Translations under genes and position numbers: made by a program
Notes under the pieces: model-generated
Database searches by the model: none
Seen by the model: the letters and a program-made list of their open reading frames with translations, nothing else
Told to the model about the DNA's origin: nothing
Origin: Thermosynechococcus sp. HN-54
Lineage (GTDB): Bacteria > Cyanobacteriota > Cyanobacteriia > Thermosynechococcales > Thermosynechococcaceae
Direction of reading: 5' to 3'
DNA length: 64,000 nt
Assembly (NCBI RefSeq): GCF_023650955.1
Contig: NZ_CP098039.1
Location: 372,001-436,000, forward strand
Part shown: positions 53,225-61,208 of the stretch, piece by piece
Numbering within the stretch: the first letter of the stretch is position 1
Layout: the number at the start of each line of letters is the position of its first letter

Positions 53225-54464
53225 CCCAATGTTTACCCATATTCGCCGCCGCTTACTGTTCTTTAATCTCCTCGTGTTTGCAGTCGTCCTTGGGGGTTTT
53301 GCGATCGCTGTCCGCATGGTCTTTGTTCACAATCTCAGGGAGCAACTCACCAATCGTCTCATTGCCGTTGCCCAAGGCGCTGCTGCTAATGTTGATATTG
53401 AGAATGGTCAGCTCAAGATTGAGGAGCACGGTTTGCCCCATGAGCTAAAAAAGCAAGCAGAAACCTTAGAATGGTTTGATGCCCACGGCCGACTTCTCAA
53501 GCAACAGGGCGAAGCACTTCCCTACATCCCACTCAATCCAAAGCTTACAGTAGCTATTCACACCCATGATCCCCCCTTACAGTTAGTCACACTGCCAATT
53601 TTGCGCGAGGAAACCAAGGAAATCATTGGCTACATCCGCATTAGTCAAGAATTGGATGAATTTAATGAGACTATTTGGCAATTCGATACTGGTCTCATTG
53701 TCGGGGTGATTACAGGCATCCTCCTCAGTGCTGTTGGTAGTCTGTGGCTCAATCGCCAAGCCATGCAGCCTATTGAAGCAAGTTTTGAGCGGTTGCGACA
53801 GTTTACGGCCGATGCCTCCCATGAGCTCCGCAGTCCCCTGATGGCCATTTCCAGTAATACTGAAGTCGCCCTCAAGTACGATGAAGGAATGCGACCAGAG
53901 GATCGAGAAGTCCTAGGGGCGATCGCCAGTGCCACAGATCAAATGACCCGCCTCATTGACGACTTGTTGATTCTGGCAAGAACTGATCGTCAACAGCCAA
54001 TGACCATGCGGACGATCAACCTCTCAGAGACCTTGGCACAATTAATTCAACTCTATAAACCACAGGCACAGCAACAGCAAATTAGCCTAGAGTTTAGTAC
54101 CGATCCTCAACTACTGCTGCGGGGCGACGAAGCGGCCCTCATACGGGCTTTCACCAACCTTTTACAAAATGCGCTGCGCTACACTTCTGAAGGGGGCAAA
54201 GTGAGTGTGACTGCCAAGCGGCTCATGCACTATATTCAAGTGACTATCGCTGATACGGGCATTGGTATTGCGCCTGAGCACCTCAGTAAAATTTTTGAGC
54301 GCTTTTGGCGAGCAGATCCCTCCCGTCACTATGTGGATGGGGGAGCAGGGTTAGGCCTATCCATTGTCCAAGCAGTTGTTCAGAGCCATGGCGGCAGCAT
54401 TGATGTCAAGAGTCAAGTGGGTCAGGGAACCTCATTTACCGTCAGGCTTCCCCTCAGTCATTAA
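53217..54464 (+). CDS. sensor histidine kinase
   Basis: 415 residues from the ATG at 53217, overlapping the response-regulator stop by 8 bases. A first membrane span (about 15-33), a periplasmic sensor region of about 120 residues, a second span (about 160-180), then HisKA with the phospho-acceptor in DASHELRSPL and a HATPase with N-box NLLQNALRY, G1 DTGIGI and G2 GAGLGLSIV. The periplasmic part has His residues (THDPP) that could bind a metal. Pair resembles RppB/NrsS; the stimulus is unknown. Confidence 0.9.
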   Translation: MSSPMFTHIRRRLLFFNLLVFAVVLGGFAIAVRMVFVHNLREQLTNRLIAVAQGAAANVDIENGQLKIEEHGLPHELKKQAETLEWFDAHGRLLKQQGEALPYIPLNPKLTVAIHTHDPPLQLVTLPILREETKEIIGYIRISQELDEFNETIWQFDTGLIVGVITGILLSAVGSLWLNRQAMQPIEASFERLRQFTADASHELRSPLMAISSNTEVALKYDEGMRPEDREVLGAIASATDQMTRLIDDLLILARTDRQQPMTMRTINLSETLAQLIQLYKPQAQQQQISLEFSTDPQLLLRGDEAALIRAFTNLLQNALRYTSEGGKVSVTAKRLMHYIQVTIADTGIGIAPEHLSKIFERFWRADPSRHYVDGGAGLGLSIVQAVVQSHGGSIDVKSQVGQGTSFTVRLPLSH

Positions 54465-55093
54465 CTTATTTGATATTTGATAAAGGTGATCACCCCATCC
54501 GCAATGAGCTGTACAGCGATCGCTAAAATCAAAAAGCCCAAAATCCGATTCAGTGCCCCTATGCCTGTTGTTCCTAAGCCCTTAATCAAAGGCTCCCCTA
54601 GAATTAAGCAAAAGTAGGTGATAAAGCTAAACAGGGTAATTCCCAGAACACAACCAAGATACTCTGGCCATTGATGGCAGCGGGTTGAAAAACCAATTAC
54701 AATACCAATCGCCCCCGGCCCACTAATGATGGGCATTGCCATAGGTGTAAAGGAAATATCCTCTTTGTCCACTGCCTCCAGTTGCTCTTGATTGCTAAGA
54801 CGCGGTTGAGGAGTAACCATCTGCCAAGCTGTATGAGCCACAATTAATCCACCAGCAATTCGCACCACTGCTAGGGAAATTCCAAAAAAGCTGAGAATAA
54901 ACTTGCCCACTAAGAAAAAAATTGTTAAGACAGCAAAAACATTAAAGGTAATTTTTCGTGCTTGTCGCAGGCGATATTTCGCAGTATTTTTAGCAGTCAA
55001 ACTATAGAAAATAGGAATGGCTCCAATTGGATTTGCAATGGGAAAGAGAGCTGTCAATATGCCAAACATGAAAGAAAAGAGGGTGTTGACCAT
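54461..55093 (-). CDS. MarC-family membrane protein
   Basis: 210 residues, six membrane spans. NPIGAIPIFYSLT at the N-terminus and PMAMPIISGPGAIGIVIGFS near residue 120 are hallmarks of the MarC family. Despite the name it is not shown to give multidrug resistance; function unknown. Its 3' end overlaps the sensor kinase by 4 bases. Confidence 0.88.
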   Translation of the reverse strand: MVNTLFSFMFGILTALFPIANPIGAIPIFYSLTAKNTAKYRLRQARKITFNVFAVLTIFFLVGKFILSFFGISLAVVRIAGGLIVAHTAWQMVTPQPRLSNQEQLEAVDKEDISFTPMAMPIISGPGAIGIVIGFSTRCHQWPEYLGCVLGITLFSFITYFCLILGEPLIKGLGTTGIGALNRILGFLILAIAVQLIADGVITFIKYQIS

Positions 55094-55421
55094 AATTGGT
55101 ACTGCTCAATTGAAGCTACATACAACCCTTTTTACATATGGAACAAGCTCAAAACTGCGAAAGCCCCTATGAGACAGTATGACATCCCCTTTACGGATTC
55201 CATATTGCTAATATCAGGACTGTAGTCAGTGGTACGAACAGAAGTTAATGACGGACTCACCCGTGGAGCCAAAGAAGGGTTTCAATGCTCCGGAAGATGT
55301 AACTATCTTATGTTTGAGTCTAACAGGCTTGGTGTGACACATGATCAGCCGACAGCACATTCAACTGGTCTCACTTTTGGAATTGGGCGTATATTGGGAG
55401 TATCCTTTGGGGGGTAAAAAG
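55094..55421. promoter_or_regulatory. intergenic region with a 17-bp element shared with 56686-56702
   Basis: About 330 bases between MarC (minus) and the HEAT gene (plus), with no convincing gene. CTCAAAACTGCGAAAGC (55148-55164) recurs with one change at 56686-56702; the similarity extends over about 45 bases (TTTTTACATA before, CTAT after). Here it lies about 260 bases upstream of the HEAT gene and about 60 bases upstream of MarC. Confidence 0.5.
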
Positions 55422-55829
55422 ATGGATCACGCCTATTTTTGTCCAGCATGTTTTGCGGAGATTGCTGCGAACGACTTAATCTGTCCTGTATGTGGTGTCA
55501 ACATTCACCAGTGGGAACAGGAGCATCCCTCCTATGAAGATCGACTGATCAATGCCCTGAAGCATCCCAACTCTGAAGCACGCATGGGTTCAATTATTAC
55601 CCTTGGCAATCGTGGTAATCCCAAAGCAGCCATTCCCCTTGCTGAATGTGCTCTAACCTACTCCATTGACGTTTGGCAAGCCATGGAAATTGTCCGAGCC
55701 CTAAGAAAGCTACCTGACTCTCCTGAGAAAACCACAGCCTTGCAAATGTTATTGGATCATCCTGCCCGAGTCATTCGTGAAGAAGCGGCGGCCACTCTAA
55801 CTCAAGTCACCCATGAAACATATTTCTAA
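55422..55829 (+). CDS. zinc-ribbon HEAT-repeat protein
   Basis: 135 residues from the ATG at 55422 (GGGGGG upstream; a longer start at 55341 is less natural). Four cysteines in FCPACFAE and CPVCGVN form a zinc ribbon, then two or three HEAT-type helical repeats follow (PNSEARMGSIITLGNRG, HPARVIREEAAATL). HEAT proteins often act as adaptors or lyase-like factors in phycobilisome biology; this one is too short to be a bilin lyase. The frame continues open after the stop codon, see next entry. Confidence 0.7.
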   Translation: MDHAYFCPACFAEIAANDLICPVCGVNIHQWEQEHPSYEDRLINALKHPNSEARMGSIITLGNRGNPKAAIPLAECALTYSIDVWQAMEIVRALRKLPDSPEKTTALQMLLDHPARVIREEAAATLTQVTHETYF

Positions 55830-55973
55830 TGGATTGGCGTTCCCCTTGAAGTGACTATTAGTGGTCTGCGCAGTATGGCGATCGCCCTTAGTTTTGCGCG
55901 CCGACTTCCCAGTCTTCGCCAAATCGTGAAAATGACCCATCCAGAACTCTTTTCACCACAAACCCATCCTTAG
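55830..55973 (+). pseudogene. coding-type remnant in frame after the HEAT gene stop
   Basis: After the TAA at 55827-55829 the same frame stays open for 47 codons to a TAG at 55971-55973. The translation (IGVPLEVTISGLRSMAIALS, then FARRLPSLRQIVKM) looks like real protein and includes a GCGATCGC site as coding regions here often do. It may be the lost C-terminal part of the HEAT gene or a fragment of another gene. Readthrough is not supported by anything visible. Confidence 0.35.
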
Positions 55974-55975
55974 GC

Positions 55976-56016
55976 AAAAAATTAGGGTAGATATTTGTGC
56001 CTGTTAATCTACCCTA
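55976..56016 (-). terminator. intrinsic terminator of the PepSY gene
   Basis: TAGGGTAGAT (55983-55992) and ATCTACCCTA (56007-56016) form a perfect 10-bp stem with a 14-base loop. On the minus strand the stem is followed by ATTTTTT, about 60-100 bases after the PepSY stop codon. Confidence 0.85.
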
Positions 56017-56073
56017 GACAGCTTGGCAATTTCAGTAAAATTTAGAGAACCATAAGGATGGTTACCATTATTG

Positions 56074-56532
56074 CTATGGACGATCAGAATTGGGCACTTG
56101 GATACTGCCACCCAAGGGGGCTTCATGGAGGTCATTTTCCTCTTGACCCGCTAGCTCCGTTTTGAGGATATGCCCATTACCGGCATCCACCTTGACTTCA
56201 GCATTGGGAAAGCGCACTTCATAAACCAAGCTACCGTTTTCTGCCCCTAGGGCAACCCGTATCGCCTTCTGGCCTTGAGCGGCTTCTGCGATTTGCTGAG
56301 CTTGTTGGGGACTAATTTTAGCAAGGCTACGGTATTGGGCTTCGTCTTGCATTTCCTCAGCCGTATTTTTCGCTTCGTAGCGATCGCTCTCGTCATACCC
56401 ACCCTTTTGATCCGTTTGTGCTGCGAGAGCATAACTAATGTGTCGTTGTGGCTTGAATGCCATTGCCCCACCACCAATAGCCACCGTTCCAAGTAGTCCC
56501 AAAGCGAGTATTGTCCTAGTGAAGGTCTTCAT
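56074..56532 (-). CDS. exported PepSY-domain protein
   Basis: 152 residues from the ATG at 56530-56532; a longer frame exists but the signal peptide MKTFTRTILALGLLG starts here. After the leader (cleavage after about residue 25) the mature part has a linker and a PepSY domain (about 70-140: ISPQQAQQIAEAAQG, VYEVRFPNAEVKVDAGNG). PepSY domains may inhibit peptidases or act in metal and stress responses. The TCAAGA direct repeat 65 bases upstream (56597-56615) suggests PhoB-type regulation. It has a good terminator. Confidence 0.8.
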   Translation of the reverse strand: MKTFTRTILALGLLGTVAIGGGAMAFKPQRHISYALAAQTDQKGGYDESDRYEAKNTAEEMQDEAQYRSLAKISPQQAQQIAEAAQGQKAIRVALGAENGSLVYEVRFPNAEVKVDAGNGHILKTELAGQEENDLHEAPLGGSIQVPNSDRP

Positions 56533-56596
56533 AGCTCTTGTCTCCAGTAAATTCGACTGTCCCCTTAGGGAGCTATCCTTAAAGTAAGGTACTATC

Positions 56597-56615
56597 GTCA
56601 AGAAAGCGTCAAGAT
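56597..56615 (-). promoter_or_regulatory. PhoB-type direct repeat upstream of PepSY
   Basis: GTCAAGAAAGCGTCAAGAT; on the minus strand two TTGAC half sites with an 11-base period, 65 bases before the PepSY start. The same layout stands before the small exported gene at 59641-59904. About 10 bases downstream of the repeat (minus strand) is a possible -10, TACTTT. Class II activator architecture as in pho boxes is inferred. Confidence 0.55.
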
Positions 56616-56685
56616 GATTCGTTCATTTACAATTAACTGAAAACTTATGTTTAGACAAAGCTTTTTTCACATAGATAGAATATAC

Positions 56686-56702
56686 TCAAAACTGTGAAAG
56701 CT
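56686..56702. repeat. second copy of the 17-bp shared element
   Basis: CTCAAAACTGTGAAAGC, 16 of 17 bases as at 55148-55164. Upstream TTTTTTCACATA and downstream TTCTATAA also resemble that locus. The role is unknown; it is 237 bases before the esterase gene. Confidence 0.45.
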
Positions 56703-56938
56703 TCTATAAAAGAGAGTTGCATTTGCTTTGTATGATCTAGATTTTAGAAAATGGCTGTATTAACGAGTTCTTGACATTTGTTTGCTTTTCTATTGATAAT
56801 CAAGTAGAGACCTTTTTGCGAAGATGCAATACACTCAAATACAGTCAAATTTTTGTAGAACAGGTCACATAAACCTTAAGTACTCCATATTTCAGGAGAA
56901 GTCTACAAATACAAATGATTCCATCACTCTAACCAGTT

Positions 56939-57859
56939 ATGAGAAATTATCAGCGTTTAGTAACAGCTTTAGGTTGTTTGGGTATTCTTTTTGTTGGCAG
57001 CTACTGGTATGTATTTATTGCGGGAGCGCCACAACTTGATGCGCCGTCGGTAGCCAGCAACACAGGTTTATCCTTTGAGGTGCAAAGCTTTTTCAGCCCA
57101 GCGATGGGAACCGAGCGTAAATATGGCATTATCTTACCCTATGGCTACTATCAAAATGTACAAGAGCGCTATCCCGTGATTTTTCTACTGCACGGTGGTC
57201 ATGGGAATGATTATGATTATGATAAAAAGGCTGCTTTGACAACAGTTCTGTATAAATTATATGAAACAAAGCGCTTACCCCCCTCAATTGTAGTGACACC
57301 AGATGGCAACGATCGCCGGGGCAGTAGTCCTTTTTGGGATCCCCAGTATTATGATGGGGAAAATGGCAAGATAGATACATTAATTGGCCAAGAGCTTGTT
57401 CAAGTTATTAAGTCCCGTTACCGCACGGTCGATGATCCCAAGCTGTGGGCAATTGGTGGTCTATCCTCAGGCGGTTGGGGAGCACTTAATATTGGCTTAC
57501 ACCATCGCAATCAATTTAAGATTTTATTTAGCCACAGTGGTTACTTTACAGATAAAAGTGGTGTCAACAATAGCCCCTTGATTTATATCAAACAAATACC
57601 AAAATCAGAGCGACAGCAGCTTCATATCTACTTAGATGCTGGCTTGAGTGATGGTATTTTCTTGGTTTCAACGAAAAATTTTCATCAAGAGCTTCAGAAA
57701 TTAGGGGTTGATCATGAGTACCACACCTTTCCGGGCGGCCATGGTCTTTTTGGTGCAGATATTGGCTGGAATTACTGGCATAAACATTTATTTGATTCCT
57801 TATCCTATGTTGGCCACCATTTTCAACAAGTCTTAAAGGCAAGTAGCCCAACTCACTAA
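56939..57859 (+). CDS. membrane-anchored or exported alpha/beta-fold esterase
   Basis: 306 residues. An N-terminal hydrophobic segment (about 8-30) is an anchor or signal peptide. The mature part matches the putative esterase (feruloyl/antigen-85-like) family: YPVIFLLHGGHGNDYDY, nucleophile Ser in GGLSSGGWGA, later Asp, and catalytic His in FPGGHGLFG. It starts 35 bases before the MprF-like gene, so the two form an operon. Related aminoacyl-phosphatidylglycerol hydrolases are encoded next to MprF-type synthases in other bacteria, so it could remove the group its neighbour adds. That is an inference. Confidence 0.82.
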   Translation: MRNYQRLVTALGCLGILFVGSYWYVFIAGAPQLDAPSVASNTGLSFEVQSFFSPAMGTERKYGIILPYGYYQNVQERYPVIFLLHGGHGNDYDYDKKAALTTVLYKLYETKRLPPSIVVTPDGNDRRGSSPFWDPQYYDGENGKIDTLIGQELVQVIKSRYRTVDDPKLWAIGGLSSGGWGALNIGLHHRNQFKILFSHSGYFTDKSGVNNSPLIYIKQIPKSERQQLHIYLDAGLSDGIFLVSTKNFHQELQKLGVDHEYHTFPGGHGLFGADIGWNYWHKHLFDSLSYVGHHFQQVLKASSPTH

Positions 57860-57894
57860 GTAGTCTATCAATCTATTGATGAGGAGTATTCACT

Positions 57895-59577
57895 ATGATT
57901 TTGGCTCGTATGAGACTTCAGCTTTGGATTACGGCTATCTTTACAGCAATAGTAGGAATTACTAATCTGGTTTCTGCGGTTACACCAAGCCTACCAGAAC
58001 GTATCCATATCCTGAGGGAAGTTTTTCCTTTTCCTATTCGTGCAAGTGGGCATCTATTTGCGGCAATTAGTGGTTTTATACTCTTACTACTGTCTAATAG
58101 CTTGTTGAGACGCAAACGTATTGCTTGGTTAATTACGGTTGGCTTACTTGTTATTTCAATCGTTAGTAACCTCATTAAGGGATTAGATTACGAGGAAGCA
58201 GTTTTAGCAGGTTTATTACTCATTCAACTATTAAGCATGCGATCGCTATTTACAGCACGCTCAGACTCCCCTTCTCTACGACAGGGAGTAGTGGTCTTGA
58301 TTGTGGCACTACTATTTACCTTAGCCTACGGAACCCTTGGATTTTATTTTTTAGATGGACATTTTAAGATCAATGGAGAGGTGATTAACTTCAACTTAAC
58401 TGGGGCAATTATACAAACATTTGCAATGTTCTTTACAGAGGATAATGCAGGTTTGGAACCCCAAGGACGATATGCAAGTTTCTTTGCAAATTCTATCTAT
58501 ATCGTAGGGGCATTTACCCTCACCTTTGCACTGTTTATGATGCTGCGCCCAGTGCTACTACGCAAAGAACCTGCAACTCCTACTGAACGAGAAGCAGCAA
58601 AACGAATCATTGACGAGTATGGAGAAACTTCCTTAGCCCGACTGTGTTTGCTAAAGGATAAGGCTTATTACTTTAGTCCCTCCAGAAAAAGTGTAGTGGG
58701 CTATGTTGCCAAAGGACGAGCGGCAATTGCCTTAGGTGACCCGATTGGTCCTGTTGAAGACCGAGTAGAAACTATTATGGGCTTTCAAAAGTTTTGTGAA
58801 TTGAATGACTGGTTTCCTGCGTTTTATGAAGTTCTTCCCAATTATTTAGAACTGTATTTCTCCTTAGGATTTGATTGCTTACAAATTGGTGAAGAGGCTA
58901 TCCTAAATCTAAAAAATTTTTCTCTGAAAGGAAAGTCAAATCAGAGTCTGCGCACTGCAATTAATAAATTTAGAAAAATGAATTATGAAGTTTTGGTGTA
59001 TGAGCCACCTATTCCAAGTCGTCTCTTTAAAGAAATCAGAGCCATCAGTGATGAGTGGTTAAAAAATAAAAAAGGTGCTGAAAAGTCGTTTTCCGTTGGC
59101 TGGTTTGATTTAGATTATTTACAAAGGTCCATGATTAGTGTGCTGTATAGTGCCGAGGGAGAAGCAGTTGCGTTTATTAGTATGATATTTGGCTATCATA
59201 AATCAGAGGTCACTGTTGACCTCATGCGCTATCGTAGTGATCTACCGAATGGCGCAATGGAATTCCTATTTGTTTCTACCTTCGAGTTACTTAAGCCTCA
59301 TTGGGAAGGGTTTAGCTTTAGTCTGGCTCCTTTAGCAGGAGTAGGAGAGTCTGTTCACTCTCGCCGTGTTGAAAAAGCACTGTGTTATTTATCGAAGCAC
59401 TTAAACCAGTTTTATAATTTCCAAGGGTTACATCGGTTCAAGCAGAAATTTAATCCCACTTGGGAGCCACGCTACCTTATCTATCCTAGCTGGAGTGCAC
59501 TCCCCGATGTTGTTGTTGGCTTGGTACGAGCGGATTCCGGCGATCGCCTCCTAGATTATTTGAGATTAGGATGCTAG
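57895..59577 (+). CDS. MprF-like (DUF2156) aminoacyltransferase-domain membrane protein
   Basis: 560 residues. About six membrane helices fill residues 10-240, followed by a soluble C-terminal domain (about 255-555) of the DUF2156 type found in lysyl-phosphatidylglycerol synthases (MprF): LCLLKDKAYYFSPSRKSVVGY, GRAAIALGDPIGP, KGKSNQSLRTAINK and NFQGLHRFKQKFNPTWEPRYL. MprF proteins transfer an amino acid from aminoacyl-tRNA to phosphatidylglycerol. Fewer membrane helices than full-size MprF; the amino acid is unknown. Codon use is richer in A/T-ending codons than in most neighbours. Confidence 0.85.
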   Translation: MILARMRLQLWITAIFTAIVGITNLVSAVTPSLPERIHILREVFPFPIRASGHLFAAISGFILLLLSNSLLRRKRIAWLITVGLLVISIVSNLIKGLDYEEAVLAGLLLIQLLSMRSLFTARSDSPSLRQGVVVLIVALLFTLAYGTLGFYFLDGHFKINGEVINFNLTGAIIQTFAMFFTEDNAGLEPQGRYASFFANSIYIVGAFTLTFALFMMLRPVLLRKEPATPTEREAAKRIIDEYGETSLARLCLLKDKAYYFSPSRKSVVGYVAKGRAAIALGDPIGPVEDRVETIMGFQKFCELNDWFPAFYEVLPNYLELYFSLGFDCLQIGEEAILNLKNFSLKGKSNQSLRTAINKFRKMNYEVLVYEPPIPSRLFKEIRAISDEWLKNKKGAEKSFSVGWFDLDYLQRSMISVLYSAEGEAVAFISMIFGYHKSEVTVDLMRYRSDLPNGAMEFLFVSTFELLKPHWEGFSFSLAPLAGVGESVHSRRVEKALCYLSKHLNQFYNFQGLHRFKQKFNPTWEPRYLIYPSWSALPDVVVGLVRADSGDRLLDYLRLGC

Positions 59578-59640
59578 CAAAAAGGGGCGAGGGAGAAATC
59601 CCCTCGAGTCCCCTGCGAGGAGCAATGAGTTAGGACGAAT

Positions 59641-59904
59641 TTACTTAGTTGTGTTTGTCATTGGTTTTGGAGGAGATTGAGTGTGGTGCTTTTGGGTTTC
59701 TTTGGTTTTAGTTTTATTTTTGTGGGTTTGGATTGAGTGATCATTGGTTGGCTTTGTGTGTTGGGTAGTCATGGTACCCTGAGTGGGTTTTGAGTTGCTT
59801 GGCATTTGGGATAGAGGGCTTAAGGGAGCAGCCATTGCTGCACCAGTGGTTGCCACTGCTGAGAGCAAGCCCAAGGTAAGGGTTGCCTTGATTAACTTTT
59901 TCAT
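59641..59904 (-). CDS. small exported Thr/Lys/His-rich protein
   Basis: 87 residues from the ATG at 59902-59904. The leader MKKLIKATLTLGLLS with an AMAA cleavage site predicts export. The mature part is low complexity, rich in Thr, Lys, His, Gln and Pro, and probably disordered. The direct repeat 73 bases upstream (59977-59995) matches that before the PepSY gene, so both may be induced by the same regulator. His-rich sequence could bind metal. A frameshift from a longer protein cannot be excluded. Confidence 0.55.
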   Translation of the reverse strand: MKKLIKATLTLGLLSAVATTGAAMAAPLSPLSQMPSNSKPTQGTMTTQHTKPTNDHSIQTHKNKTKTKETQKHHTQSPPKPMTNTTK

Positions 59905-59976
59905 CGTTGTTTTAACTCCGTTGAACCTGACTTTGATGCTCTGTTGTAGAGCCAACCTTCAAGGTAGGGGAGAATT

Positions 59977-59995
59977 GTCAAGAAATCGTCAAGAT
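59977..59995 (-). promoter_or_regulatory. PhoB-type direct repeat upstream of the small exported gene
   Basis: GTCAAGAAATCGTCAAGAT, 18 of 19 bases identical to 56597-56615; on the minus strand two TTGAC half sites, 11 bases apart, with TACCTT about 10 bases further as a possible -10. Lies 73 bases before the start of the exported protein gene. Confidence 0.55.
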
Positions 59996-60111
59996 ATGAG
60001 AAATCCTCTGGAGTGATCCCTCTTCCAGAAAAGGGTCGCAACTGAGCTTTCTTGCAGAGTTTTTGACAGTTGATCTCTAAAGTAAGGCTGAGGTATTGGA
60101 AGCATCCCCCA

Positions 60112-60210
60112 ATGAAAAAGCCAATTTTGATCACAACTGCCCTCCTAGGACTACTGGGCACTAGAGTTTTATTCCAAGCTGAGCATCAACTCGAAAACGT
60201 TTTCAAATAA
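60112..60210 (+). CDS. possible 32-residue leader-like peptide
   Basis: An ATG at 60112 opens a frame of 32 residues: MKKPILITTALLGLLG then TRVLFQAEHQLENVFK. The first half resembles the leaders of the PepSY and Thr/Lys-rich exported proteins. It may be a real small peptide or the beginning of a lost exported protein. No strong ribosome-binding site precedes it. It ends 20 bases before the next gene. Confidence 0.3.
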   Translation: MKKPILITTALLGLLGTRVLFQAEHQLENVFK

Positions 60211-60230
60211 ATCTGTGGAGGAATAGGCGG

Positions 60231-60740
60231 ATGACTTTAGACCTTTTGCCGATTCTAGTACCAGCACAGTTTGAACGCGCCTTGGCGCTGCCTGCGCAAT
60301 CCCGTTGGCTGGGCCTGTATTGGGAGCCACAACTGGGGCATCCCTGCTACACTGATGGCCAGACAGTGGGCACAGCAAATCTGCAAGGATGGCAATTATT
60401 TTGCCAACATCCAGAGATACAACCCCGCCTGTTGTCCTATCAACTAACGGCAGGAGAACGGGTGCCCCGACACGGATTGCTCTTCGATCGCCAACATCGC
60501 CGTCTATACATTGGTGAACTAGAACGCATCCAAGAGTATTTGCAGCATCCAGTTGCCTTGGAAATTTTAGAGCCACTGACGCCAACACATCGCTTTTCCC
60601 TAAAAGAGGGTTGGCATTTCCTCAGGGAGAAGTGGTTAGTAGGGCTAGCCCTCCTGTTGTCGGCAATCGTGGGGGTGGGTGTTGTGCGTACGGCTGGAGA
60701 ATACGTTTACGAGGTGGTCGAGGAGGTCTTTGACGATTGA
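60231..60740 (+). CDS. protein of unknown function with C-terminal membrane span
   Basis: 169 residues; a GGAGG lies about 8 bases before the ATG. A soluble N-terminal domain (1-125) rich in aromatic and Gln residues (LGLYWEPQLGHPCYTDGQ) is followed by one membrane span (about 137-155; LVGLALLLSAIVGVGVV) and an acidic end. I do not recognise the family. Its end is 14 bases from the convergent gene. Confidence 0.65.
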   Translation: MTLDLLPILVPAQFERALALPAQSRWLGLYWEPQLGHPCYTDGQTVGTANLQGWQLFCQHPEIQPRLLSYQLTAGERVPRHGLLFDRQHRRLYIGELERIQEYLQHPVALEILEPLTPTHRFSLKEGWHFLREKWLVGLALLLSAIVGVGVVRTAGEYVYEVVEEVFDD

Positions 60741-60754
60741 TCCAATAGCCAAAA

Positions 60755-61180
60755 TCAAGTGTTCAATAGGGCAATGATCTCATGGCTAATGACCCGCAGT
60801 TGGTTTTGCAGATCTTCGCTGGGCAGATTGTTGCCACTAAAAACCCCCTGACCAATACTACTGAACCGCCACTGCTCACTCATATAGCTAAACCCCACGA
60901 TGTCTAGACCAATGGCACGGCGTTGGGGAGAGTCTGGATCGCCATAGAGGCGGATTTGCAGGAGCAAACTGCGGGCTTGCCAGCGGCGACTCCAGCCGGG
61001 TAGGTGAAAGCCAATGTCAATCGAATCGGGATCCACCAAGTTACGGGTGTGGGGGTCATCCGCCCAAGGATGCAGGTCTGCCCGCAGATCCGGATTGCAC
61101 TGCCTAAAGAGGTGGACGATCGCCCCCAATTTGCTGGCCATTTGCACCGTCACTGCCTGCTCTGCTGCATTCACCGTCAT
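60755..61180 (-). CDS. protein of unknown function
   Basis: 141 residues from the ATG at 61178-61180, chosen because a GGAGAG site precedes it and the longer frame would overlap the upstream cyclase gene by more than 60 bases. The sequence is soluble (VDPDSIDIGFHLPGWSRRW, IGLDIVGFSYMSEQWRF). It looks like a conserved cyanobacterial protein; no motif gives a role. It is 28 bases downstream of the lycopene cyclase homologue, so the two are likely co-transcribed. Confidence 0.65.
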   Translation of the reverse strand: MTVNAAEQAVTVQMASKLGAIVHLFRQCNPDLRADLHPWADDPHTRNLVDPDSIDIGFHLPGWSRRWQARSLLLQIRLYGDPDSPQRRAIGLDIVGFSYMSEQWRFSSIGQGVFSGNNLPSEDLQNQLRVISHEIIALLNT

Positions 61181-61208
61181 TCTCTCCGCAACACCTTTGT
61201 TCCCAAGG

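Larger units (their letters stand above)
56533..56938. promoter_or_regulatory. divergent region between PepSY and esterase genes
   Basis: About 400 AT-rich bases without a convincing gene. It holds a 19-bp direct-repeat element (56597-56615) and the 17-bp element CTCAAAACTGTGAAAGC (56686-56702), which recurs at 55148-55164. The esterase start is 237 bases downstream of the latter. Both elements are candidates for regulator sites. Confidence 0.5.
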
